A stretch of DNA of 6,742 nucleotides from AP-15 sp036008325 (GTDB lineage: Bacteria > Pseudomonadota > Alphaproteobacteria > ATCC43930 > CGMCC-115725), in the NCBI GenBank assembly GCA_036008325.1, contig DASYNW010000053.1:1-6742 (forward strand), given 5' to 3'. The translations under genes and the position numbers were made by a program. The notes under the pieces were generated by a model. The model ran no database searches and was not told the origin of the DNA. It worked only from the letters and a program-made list of their open reading frames with translations. Shown here in pieces: positions 1 through 5,570 of this stretch; the first letter of the stretch is position 1, and every line of letters starts with the position of its first letter.

Positions 1-8
1 AGATAAAA

Positions 9-42
9 CCTCATCCTGAGGAGCGAAGCGTCTCGAAGGATG
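9..42. repeat. Dispersed palindromic element (partial or short copy)
   Basis: An imperfect inverted repeat: CATCCT (12-17) pairs with AGGATG (37-42), and GAG (18-20) pairs with CTC (32-34), closing over an 11-base loop. The wording, CCTCATCCTGAGG followed by GAGCGAAGCGTCTCGAAGGATG, matches from memory a family of intergenic repeats very common in Bradyrhizobium and related alphaproteobacteria. It lies just past the stop of the leftward GTPase gene, so in that operon's mRNA it would form a 3' hairpin that could protect or end the transcript. Its left side may extend beyond the window. Confidence 0.6.
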
Positions 43-65
43 GCAACCGATGGAGGCCGATTCTG

Positions 66-85
66 TAAAAGCCGGCGTCTGACGC
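66..85 (-). terminator. Weak possible intrinsic terminator after the GTPase gene
   Basis: Read on the minus strand directly after the GTPase stop, GCGT (85-82) can pair with ACGC (78-75) over a CAG loop. Four T residues (70-67) follow after the bases CGGC. The stem is only 4 bp and the T run is short and displaced, so this would be a poor terminator by itself. Together with the palindrome at 9-42 it could still mark the operon's end. Confidence 0.2.
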
Positions 86-1156
86 TCAGCGCCGCGCTTC
101 CCCCTCGGCGGGTGCTGCGACCGCGCCGATTGCGGCGAACAGCTGGGCCACCGGCGCCCGCGACAGCCCGCGGGTGATGAACACCAGCCGCGAGCGATGG
201 TCGGGGTCGGGCCAGTCCTCGAGCTCGACCGGCGGGTGGGCGGTGTGCTGCACGGCATGGACCACGACCGGGCCGCGGCACCCCTCGATCGCGAGGATGC
301 CCTTGACCCGCAGGAGGTCGGGGCCGCGCAATGCGGTCAGCACCGCCATCGCCTGCTCGACGGCCAGCCACGACAGCGGCCGATCGAAGACCAGCGAAAA
401 GCTTTCGAGGCCGTGGGTGTGCGCGTGGCCATGATCATGCGCCTGATCGTGCTCGTCAGAATCGAAGCGCTGCGGGGCCGCCGGCGGCTCGTCGAGGACA
501 AACGCGGGGGCGATCGCGCCATGCTCGGCGATGCCGATCGGGGCATGGGTCAGCCCGGCGATCCGCCGGGTCAGCTCCCCGATCGCCGCCGCGTCGGCGA
601 GATCGCTCTTGGTCAGGACGATGCGGTCGGCCAGCGCCACCTGTTTTGCCGCTTCGGGCATGTGGTCGATATTGCCGGCGCCGGCGACCGCGTCGACGAC
701 GGTCACCAGCGCCTGCAGATGGAACTCGCGGCCGAGCGCGCGGTCGGTGGCAAAAGTCTGCAGGATCGGCCCCGGATCGGCCAAGCCCGAGGTTTCGACG
801 ATCACCCGCGCAAAGCTCGGCACAGCACCCCGGGCCCGGTCGGCGAACAGCGCGCGCAGGGTTTCCTGGAGATCGGTGCGCAGATTGCAGCACAGGCACC
901 CGTTGCCGAGCAGCACGGTCGCGTCGCTGCTCGCGCGCAGCAAGGCCTGGTCGATGCCGATCTCGCCGAACTCGTTGACGACGATCGCGGTGTTGGCGCC
1001 CTCGGGGGTGTCGAGCAGGGCGCGGATCAGGGTGGTCTTGCCGGAGCCGAGAAAGCCGGTCACCGCGATAACCGGCAGCCGCGGCCCGCGCGCCCGGCGC
1101 TGACGCCGCCCGAACGGCAGCGCCTCCCTGCCGGCGAACAGGCTTTCCGGCCCCAT
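86..1156 (-). CDS. CobW/COG0523-family GTP-binding protein, putative metallochaperone
   Basis: A 356-residue cytoplasmic P-loop GTPase of the COG0523 (CobW, P47K, YeiR/ZNG1) family, whose members load metals, often zinc, into client proteins. The Walker A motif GFLGSGKT is at 34-41. The family's metal motif, G-C-L-C-C, is at 86-90 within NGCLCCN. ETSGLADP (121-128) is the Walker B/switch region, and TKSD (182-185) is the guanine-specificity motif. A His-rich linker follows (236-248, six His in thirteen residues), then the CobW C-terminal domain from about 251 to 345. The chosen ATG lies 13 bases after the upstream stop. The reading frame stays open upstream to an ATG at 1531, but that part overlaps the propeller gene and translates to Arg/Ser-rich nonsense. 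The chosen start leaves an unusual basic leader of about 26 residues before the first beta strand, and no strong Shine-Dalgarno site is visible, so translation is probably coupled to the upstream gene. The metal and client are not determinable here. A role in cobalamin synthesis is not supported by the neighbours. Confidence 0.93.
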   Translation of the reverse strand: MGPESLFAGREALPFGRRQRRARGPRLPVIAVTGFLGSGKTTLIRALLDTPEGANTAIVVNEFGEIGIDQALLRASSDATVLLGNGCLCCNLRTDLQETLRALFADRARGAVPSFARVIVETSGLADPGPILQTFATDRALGREFHLQALVTVVDAVAGAGNIDHMPEAAKQVALADRIVLTKSDLADAAAIGELTRRIAGLTHAPIGIAEHGAIAPAFVLDEPPAAPQRFDSDEHDQAHDHGHAHTHGLESFSLVFDRPLSWLAVEQAMAVLTALRGPDLLRVKGILAIEGCRGPVVVHAVQHTAHPPVELEDWPDPDHRSRLVFITRGLSRAPVAQLFAAIGAVAAPAEGEARR

Positions 1157-1169
1157 TCGCGAGCCCGGC

Positions 1170-2387
1170 TCAGAAATCCATTTCGAGGGTGTAGAGGCCG
1201 CCGACGTGACGATCGACGGTATAGACGATCTGGCGCTCGTCGACGAACACGTCGTTGATCTGGATCGCCCCGCTCGGCGCGCGCTCGGGCGGCTCGGGGA
1301 CGAAATAGCCGATCTCGGCCGGCTGGAACGGGTTCGAGGTGTCATAAGCGCGCAGGCCGCCGTTGAAATAGGTGGCGAGCACGATGCGGTCGGATTTCCA
1401 CGCATTTGGCTTCGGCAAATTCTCGTATAAGTTGTGCGCGCCATAACGGGCGCCGCGCCGCATATAGGTTTCGAGCGGCGGCAGCGGGCAGGTGGCGATC
1501 GGCACCGGGTTGGTCTCCTCCCGCCCGTCAACGATCCACACGAGCTTCGGCCAGTCGGCCCCCTCGGTGCGGGTGCACTCGTCGCTGACGATCAACAGGC
1601 CGCGCTCGAAGAACGGCACCACCGTGTGGGTAAAGCCGAAATAGGGCGGATGGTAGTCCCAGCGCGATACCATCTTGGGGTGCGCCTTGTCGGCGATGTC
1701 GAGGATGACGAGCCCGCCATCGATATAGCCCAGATAGGCGCGGTCGGGGCACTCGGGATAGACGTTGGTGTTGTGCGGGCGAAAGCCGGTGTCGGCGTTT
1801 TCGGGGTGCCGCACCGGCGGCGGCGCGCTGTCGCCCTCGCGGGTGCCGGGCAGCCACCAGCGGCCGACCTCGACCGGCTTCGACGGGTTCTTGACGTCGA
1901 TGATCCGATAGAACTGGTCGTCCTTCGGGTGGGTCGGCTGAAAATCGGCCGCGCCCGAGCTCATGTGGATGTACTCGCCGTCGGCGAACCACAGCTGATG
2001 GACGCCGCGCGAGGTCGGGCCGGAGCAGTCGAAAAACGTGATCGAGCGCGGGTTTTCCGGCGTCGAGATGTCGAATAGCTCAAACCCTGCAGGCTGCAGG
2101 CCCGGCATGGTCGTCTGATAGGCGACCGCCATGATGTCGCCGACCGTCTCCAGCGAATTCGAGCGCATATGCGATTGCGGCAGGTCGCGGCGGGCGACGA
2201 TCTTGGGCGCGCGTGGATCGCTGACATCGACCGCGGTGAAATTCTTCGGCGCGCTTTCGTGGGCGAGCCATAGGATGCGCCGCCCGTCCTTGGCGATCTG
2301 GATCGACATGCCCTCGCCGATGCCGCCAAAGCCATCGAGCTGATGGTGCGCCAGCTGCCGGAAATTCCAGATCGCGGTGTCGGCCAT
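1170..2387 (-). CDS. LVIVD-repeat beta-propeller protein, function unknown
   Basis: A 405-residue protein without a signal peptide or membrane segment, so probably cytoplasmic. It is built from repeats of the LVIVD type: hydrophobic strand, D, then a (S/N)P-x-x-P-like turn and a second strand. Copies are seen at about 50-69 (AVDVSDPRAPKIV), 102-119 (LFDISTPENPRSI), 160-177 (IIDVKNPSKPVEV), 226-243, 283-300 and 345-362 (AYDTSNPFQPAEI). A closing strand, LYTLEMDF, ends the protein, so a seven-bladed propeller is likely. Single histidines stand at matching places, just at the start of the inner strand of successive blades: H73 (less certain), H130, H205, H254 and H318. In the last blade N378 takes that place. 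Such a ring could bind a metal in the channel, as in other His-lined propellers; this is inference. The start is supported by GGAG (2400-2397), nine bases upstream. It is the first gene of a two-gene operon with the GTPase. It resembles selenium-binding/methanethiol oxidase proteins only in fold type. I cannot name a reaction. Confidence 0.88.
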   Translation of the reverse strand: MADTAIWNFRQLAHHQLDGFGGIGEGMSIQIAKDGRRILWLAHESAPKNFTAVDVSDPRAPKIVARRDLPQSHMRSNSLETVGDIMAVAYQTTMPGLQPAGFELFDISTPENPRSITFFDCSGPTSRGVHQLWFADGEYIHMSSGAADFQPTHPKDDQFYRIIDVKNPSKPVEVGRWWLPGTREGDSAPPPVRHPENADTGFRPHNTNVYPECPDRAYLGYIDGGLVILDIADKAHPKMVSRWDYHPPYFGFTHTVVPFFERGLLIVSDECTRTEGADWPKLVWIVDGREETNPVPIATCPLPPLETYMRRGARYGAHNLYENLPKPNAWKSDRIVLATYFNGGLRAYDTSNPFQPAEIGYFVPEPPERAPSGAIQINDVFVDERQIVYTVDRHVGGLYTLEMDF

Positions 2388-2396
2388 GTATCTCTA

Positions 2397-2400
2397 CTCC
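2397..2400 (-). promoter_or_regulatory. Ribosome binding site of the propeller gene
   Basis: On the minus strand GGAG stands nine bases before the ATG at 2387, within GGAGTAGAGATAC. It fixes the start of the leftward operon and contrasts with the GTPase gene, which has no clear site of its own. Confidence 0.7.
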
Positions 2401-2458
2401 GTCAAGGGCTGAGGAATGATGAGGGCAAGGGCTCGGGAATATTAGGGCATCGGCGCCG

Positions 2459-2476
2459 GCTGCGGAACTGCGCAGC
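2459..2476. promoter_or_regulatory. Inverted repeat in the divergent intergenic region
   Basis: GCTGCG (2459-2464) and CGCAGC (2471-2476) are perfect inverted copies separated by six bases. The site lies between two divergent genes, 72 bases upstream of the propeller start, so it could be an operator or a 5' leader hairpin. No regulator is recognised, and 6-bp arms can arise by chance in GC-rich DNA. Confidence 0.3.
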
Positions 2477-2480
2477 TATC

Positions 2481-2492
2481 CCATCATGATGG
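2481..2492. promoter_or_regulatory. 12-bp perfect palindrome, candidate operator
   Basis: CCATCATGATGG is a perfect 12-base palindrome with no spacer, four bases after the inverted repeat at 2459-2476. It lies in the region shared by the leftward propeller/GTPase operon and the rightward solute-binding protein gene, where a dimeric repressor could control either or both. I do not recognise it as a known Zur, Fur or NikR box, and no regulator gene is in the window. Confidence 0.35.
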
Positions 2493-2566
2493 CTGACGCC
2501 CAGGGTTGCTCGGGTTCGCCCACCGGTCGACGTAAGGTTCTATCGGCGGCCTTTGACGGGCGCTAG

Positions 2567-2600
2567 GATGAAACGGTCGGAAATTCGCCGGGCGGCGAAC
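2567..2600 (+). repeat. Possible degenerate dispersed repeat with a hairpin
   Basis: GATGAAACGGTCGGAAATTCG reads, in the frame leading into the solute-binding protein, as MKRSEIR. From memory this short peptide recurs as the translated start of an intergenic repeat in Bradyrhizobium-like genomes. Within it TTCGCC (2584-2589) and GGCGAA (2594-2599) form a perfect 6-bp stem over the loop GGGC. It sits in the probable 5' leader of the gene starting at 2652. The family assignment is uncertain because the rest of the usual element is not obvious here. Confidence 0.3.
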
Positions 2601-2651
2601 CAAGATCCGATCTTTCGAATGCCTGCCAGACGGAAAATGGGACGCGATCAG

Positions 2652-4229
2652 ATGAAGCACCTTGCCGCGGCCGCCTTGGCGCTGCTCCTCGCCCTGCCCG
2701 GCGCACCAGCGCTGGCCGAGAAGCCGGGCACGACCTTACGGCTGATCGCCCAGGCGGATCTGCGCGTGCTCGATCCGATCTGGACCACCGCGGTGATCAC
2801 CCGCAATTACGGCTACATGGTCTACGACACGCTGTTTGCGCTCGACAGCCACTTCAAGCCGCATCCGCAGATGGTCGACCGCTGGACGGTCAGCGCCGAC
2901 CAGCTGACCTACACCTTCACCTTGCGCCCCGGCCTCAAATTCGACGACGGCCAGCCGGTCACCAGCGCCGATTGCATCGCCTCGCTGGAGCGCTGGAGCA
3001 AGCGCGACGCGCTCGGCCAGACCGTCGCCTCGGTGGTCGCCGAGTACCGCAAGATTGACGACACGAGCTTTTCGATCGTGCTGAAAAAGCCGTTTCCGCT
3101 GCTGCTCGCGGCACTCGCCAAGCCCGACAGCAATGTGCCGTTCATCATGCCGCAGAGCGTCGCCGAAACCAGCGCCAACCAGCAGATCAAGAGCACGATC
3201 GGCTCCGGCCCGTTCAAATTCGTCAACAGCGAATGGCAGCCCGGCCACCGGGTCGTCTTTGTCAAGAACCCGGAATACGTGCCGCGCAAGGAGCCGGCGA
3301 GCTGGGCCTCGGGCGGCAAAATCGTCAACGTCGACCGGGTCGAGTGGCTCTATATCCCGGACCAGACCACGGCGCTGGCGGCGTTCACCGCCGGCGAGGC
3401 CGATTGGTGGGAAATTCCGCCGCCCGATTTCTACCGGCTGCTCGATCGCGATCCGAACGTGACCCTGATCCAGGGCAGCCCGTTCGGGGTCGGCGGATTG
3501 CTGCGGTTCAACCAGCTGCAGCCGCCGTTCGACAATCCGCTGATGCGCCAGGCGCTGCTCTATGCCGTCGATCAGGCGGACTACATGTCGGCGGTCGCCG
3601 GCGACCGCAAATACTGGAGCACCTGCTACAGCTTTTATACCTGCGGCGGGCCGATGGCCAGCAACGCCGGGGCAAAGCCGCTCGAAGGGCCGCGCGACCT
3701 GGCCAAGGCCAAGGAGCTGATTAAAGAAGCCGGATACCACGGCGAAGCGGTCGTGCTGCTCGATCCGACCGACTTTGCCAGCCTGCACGCGTTGGCGCTG
3801 GTCACCGCCGACCTCTTGCACCGGCTCGGCATCAATGTCGAGGTGCAGTCGATGGATTGGGGAACGCTCCTTGCCCGCCGCGCCTCCAAGGCGCCGATCG
3901 GGCAAGGCGGCTGGAACATCTTTCTGACGACCTTTCCCGGCATTGCGATCCTCGACCCGTCGGTCAACGCACCGCTGCGCGCCAACGGCGCATCTGCGTG
4001 GGCCGGTTGGCCGACCGATCCGATCATTGAGAAGCTGCGCGACCAATGGCTGTTCGCGCCGGGCGACGGCGAGCGCAAATCGATCGCCGCGGATCTGCAG
4101 CGCGAGGCGTTCAAGAGCGTGCCCTATATCCCGCTCGGCGAATATTCCCAGCGCTACGCGTTCCACAAGGATCTGGTCGGGGTCGACATCGGCCCGGCGC
4201 TGTTCATGTGGGGCGTGGCCAAGAAATGA
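2652..4229 (+). CDS. Periplasmic ABC transporter solute-binding protein, family 5 (SBP_bac_5)
   Basis: A 525-residue exported receptor of the oligopeptide/dipeptide/nickel class, which captures a solute in the periplasm for an ABC importer. A clear Sec signal peptide opens the protein: MKH, a hydrophobic Ala/Leu core, and probable cleavage after A22 in ALA-EKPG. No lipobox cysteine follows, so the mature protein should be soluble. Typical family-5 features come next: an N-terminal LRVLDPIWTT segment, YDTLFALD, and the TYTFTLRPGLKFDDGQPVTSADC block that is the family signature. Further on are GSGPFKF, LMRQALLYAVD and the DLAKAKELIKEAGY helix. A TCYSFYTCGG segment holds a Cys pair that could form a disulfide. 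The frame is open upstream to a TTG at 2553 and has ATGs at 2568, 2619 and 2637. The ATG at 2652 is preferred because it gives a compact signal peptide and has GGGA (2639-2642) nine bases upstream; 2637 remains possible. No permease or ATPase gene adjoins it, so it is an orphan receptor within this view. The ligand is unknown. Confidence 0.92.
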   Translation: MKHLAAAALALLLALPGAPALAEKPGTTLRLIAQADLRVLDPIWTTAVITRNYGYMVYDTLFALDSHFKPHPQMVDRWTVSADQLTYTFTLRPGLKFDDGQPVTSADCIASLERWSKRDALGQTVASVVAEYRKIDDTSFSIVLKKPFPLLLAALAKPDSNVPFIMPQSVAETSANQQIKSTIGSGPFKFVNSEWQPGHRVVFVKNPEYVPRKEPASWASGGKIVNVDRVEWLYIPDQTTALAAFTAGEADWWEIPPPDFYRLLDRDPNVTLIQGSPFGVGGLLRFNQLQPPFDNPLMRQALLYAVDQADYMSAVAGDRKYWSTCYSFYTCGGPMASNAGAKPLEGPRDLAKAKELIKEAGYHGEAVVLLDPTDFASLHALALVTADLLHRLGINVEVQSMDWGTLLARRASKAPIGQGGWNIFLTTFPGIAILDPSVNAPLRANGASAWAGWPTDPIIEKLRDQWLFAPGDGERKSIAADLQREAFKSVPYIPLGEYSQRYAFHKDLVGVDIGPALFMWGVAKK

Positions 4230-4242
4230 CCCGGCGCGGGTC
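4228..4242. terminator. GC-rich hairpin between convergent genes
   Basis: GACCCG (4228-4233) and CGGGTC (4237-4242) form a perfect 6-bp stem over a GCG loop, overlapping the solute-binding protein stop and lying in the 39-base gap before the argC stop. No T run follows on either strand, so it is not a classic intrinsic terminator. It may only stabilise the 3' ends of the two converging transcripts. Confidence 0.3.
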
Positions 4243-4268
4243 GCAGCAACCTTCCCGTCTAGGGCCGG

Positions 4269-5318
4269 TCAAGGGAACAGGGCGCGGTGCTCGAGCGCGG
4301 TGGTCTCGGGCAGGCCGAGCATGACGTTCATGTTCTGGATCGCCTGGCCCGAGGCGCCCTTTACCAGATTGTCGATCGCCGAGACCAGGATTGCGCGGTT
4401 CGCCACGCGGTCGCGGCTGAGGCCTATCAGGCACAGATTGGTCGCCCGCACATGCCGCGTCGCCGGCAGGCTGCCCTCGGGCAAGATGCGCACGAAGGGC
4501 TCGTCGCGGTAGGCGGTTTCAAGGACCGCGCGCAAATCGCCCAAGGTGGCGCCGGCGGCGACCCGCACATAGATCGTCTCCAGGATGCCGCGGTTGATCG
4601 GCATCAGATGCGGGGTAAAGTTGACGACGATGTTATGCCCGGCTGCCTCGGACAGGCCCTGCTCGATCTCCGGGGCGTGGCGGTGGCCGGCGACGCCATA
4701 GGCGTTGATGCCCTCGGCAACCTCGCAGTAGAGGCTGCCCTCGCGCGCCGCGCGTCCCGCGCCGCTCACGCCGGATTTGGCGTCGATGATAATGTCGTCG
4801 GGGTCGATCAGCTGGGCGCGCAGCAGCGGCACCAGCGGCAATTGCGCGGCGGTCGGATAGCAGCCGGGATTGGCGACGAGGCGGGCGCCCTTCACCTTTT
4901 CGCGCGCGATCTCGGTCAGGCCATAGGCCGCCTCGCGCTGCAGTTCCGGCGCGCGGTGCTGGTGGCCGTACCATTCGGCGTAGGTCGCGGTGTCGGCAAG
5001 GCGGAAATCGGCCGACAGATCGACGATCTTCAAATGATCGGGCAGCCCGGCGATGACCTCTTGCGTGGTGCCGTGCGGCAGCCCGCAGAACACCAGGTCG
5101 AGATCGTGCCAGTCGACCTCGCCGATCGCGACCAGGTCGGGCAGTCCCTCGCCGGCCAGATGCGGAAAGACCGCGGCAATCGGCTTGCCGGCCTGGCGGT
5201 CGGCGGTCAGGGCGCGGATCTCGGCTTGCGGGTGGTAGCGCAGGAGGCGCAGGAGCTCGGCCCCGGTATAGCCGCTGGCCCCCAATATCCCGATCCGAAC
5301 CCTGTCTCGTCCCGGCAT
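4269..5318 (-). CDS. argC: N-acetyl-gamma-glutamyl-phosphate reductase
   Basis: A 349-residue cytoplasmic enzyme of arginine biosynthesis (EC 1.2.1.38). It reduces N-acetyl-glutamyl 5-phosphate with NADPH to N-acetylglutamate 5-semialdehyde. The N-terminal dinucleotide-binding motif GILGASGYTGAELLRLL is at 10-26. FCGLPHGTT (77-85) and DLSADFRL (100-107) are family hallmarks. The catalytic cysteine is C153 in NPGCYPT, and the conserved histidine of the HRHAPE motif is H214. SGVSGAGR (182-189) is also typical. The C-terminal VKGASGQAIQNMNVMLGLPETTAL block is the expected family ending. The length fits the type 1 class (about 345 residues), not the short type 2 class of Rhizobium and Brucella. 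The ATG is supported by GAGG (5328-5325) six bases upstream. It appears complete, with all key residues. It is transcribed alone here and converges with the solute-binding protein gene. In several alphaproteobacteria argC follows rpsI, but no ribosomal gene is present here. Confidence 0.97.
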   Translation of the reverse strand: MPGRDRVRIGILGASGYTGAELLRLLRYHPQAEIRALTADRQAGKPIAAVFPHLAGEGLPDLVAIGEVDWHDLDLVFCGLPHGTTQEVIAGLPDHLKIVDLSADFRLADTATYAEWYGHQHRAPELQREAAYGLTEIAREKVKGARLVANPGCYPTAAQLPLVPLLRAQLIDPDDIIIDAKSGVSGAGRAAREGSLYCEVAEGINAYGVAGHRHAPEIEQGLSEAAGHNIVVNFTPHLMPINRGILETIYVRVAAGATLGDLRAVLETAYRDEPFVRILPEGSLPATRHVRATNLCLIGLSRDRVANRAILVSAIDNLVKGASGQAIQNMNVMLGLPETTALEHRALFP

Positions 5319-5337
5319 GACTGACCTCGCTCGCTGG

Positions 5338-5431
5338 TCGTCATGCCCGGATTTGTTCCGGGCATCCCACGCGCACCGCCACGGCGGGTGCCATCGGCTC
5401 GTGGATGGCCGGGTCGAGCCCGGCCACGACG
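5338..5431. repeat. Two-arm palindromic intergenic repeat (alphaproteobacterial type)
   Basis: Two arms of about 33 bases are inverted copies of each other: left 5338-5371 (TCGTCATGCCCGG...) and right 5400-5431 (CGTGGATGGCCGGG...). Each arm is itself a hairpin. In the left arm ATGCCCGG (5343-5350) pairs with CCGGGCAT (5358-5365). In the right arm TGGCCGGG (5406-5413) pairs with CCCGGCCA (5419-5426). A third, bulged stem lies between them, with GCACCGCC (5373-5380) opposite GGCGGGTGC (5383-5391). The GTCATGCCCGG...CCGGGCATCC wording matches from memory a highly dispersed repeat of Bradyrhizobium and other alphaproteobacteria. It sits in the divergent region between argC and the CoA transferase gene, so it is not a shared terminator. 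Confidence 0.75.
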
Positions 5432-5499
5432 CACGAAGGTTAGTAGCGTAGTCACCATCCTGCGCAAACCCGTTTCAGCGCAAAACGGAGCACCTCTGT

Positions 5500-5512
5500 A
5501 AATCCGAGATTT
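5500..5512. promoter_or_regulatory. Short inverted repeat upstream of the CoA transferase gene
   Basis: AAATC (5500-5504) and GATTT (5508-5512) are inverted copies with a CGA spacer. They are nested between ACGGA (5485-5489) and TCCGT (5512-5516). This is an AT-rich patch in otherwise GC-rich DNA, 58 bases before the start codon, a sensible place for an operator. I recognise no regulator family, and no convincing -35/-10 pair could be placed. The rest of 5432-5570 shows nothing else. Confidence 0.25.
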
Positions 5513-5557
5513 CCGTTGGCGGATAGGCTGCGCTATCGTGCCGAATTCGGGTGCATC

Positions 5558-5562
5558 GGGAG
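5558..5562 (+). promoter_or_regulatory. Ribosome binding site of the CoA transferase gene
   Basis: GGGAG stands eight bases before the ATG at 5571. It decides this start, since the first recognisable family residues (LAGVKVLDLTQFEAGP) follow within about ten codons. Confidence 0.75.
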
Positions 5563-5570
5563 TAACGGTT

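Noticed and set aside
197..1258. Rightward open frame of 353 codons opposite the GTPase gene
   Set aside because: It is antisense to intact GTPase motifs, Arg-rich and without domain character.
1157..1531. Upstream extension of the GTPase frame to an ATG at 1531
   Set aside because: It overlaps the 3' part of the propeller gene, translates to low-complexity Arg/Ser/Pro-rich sequence, and the CobW fold begins only after the ATG at 1156.
1434..2078. Rightward open frame of 214 codons opposite the propeller gene
   Set aside because: It is antisense to well-formed LVIVD repeats and has no family features.
2388..2570. Metal-responsive (Zur/Fur-like) box upstream of the propeller/GTPase operon
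   Set aside because: No AT-rich palindrome resembling the known boxes was found. The only palindromes are the GC-mixed ones listed as candidate operators.
2736..4166. Long leftward open frame of 476 codons opposite the solute-binding protein
   Set aside because: It is an antisense shadow of a clear family-5 receptor in GC-rich DNA. It is Arg/Gly/Val/Asp-rich with no family motif.
4287..5324. Rightward open frame of 345 codons opposite argC
   Set aside because: It mirrors argC almost end to end with no recognisable domain, and ArgC motifs are complete on the other strand.
5516..5539. Possible sigma-70 promoter, TTGGCG with TATCGT
   Set aside because: The spacer is only 12 bases, too short for a standard promoter, and no better pair was found.
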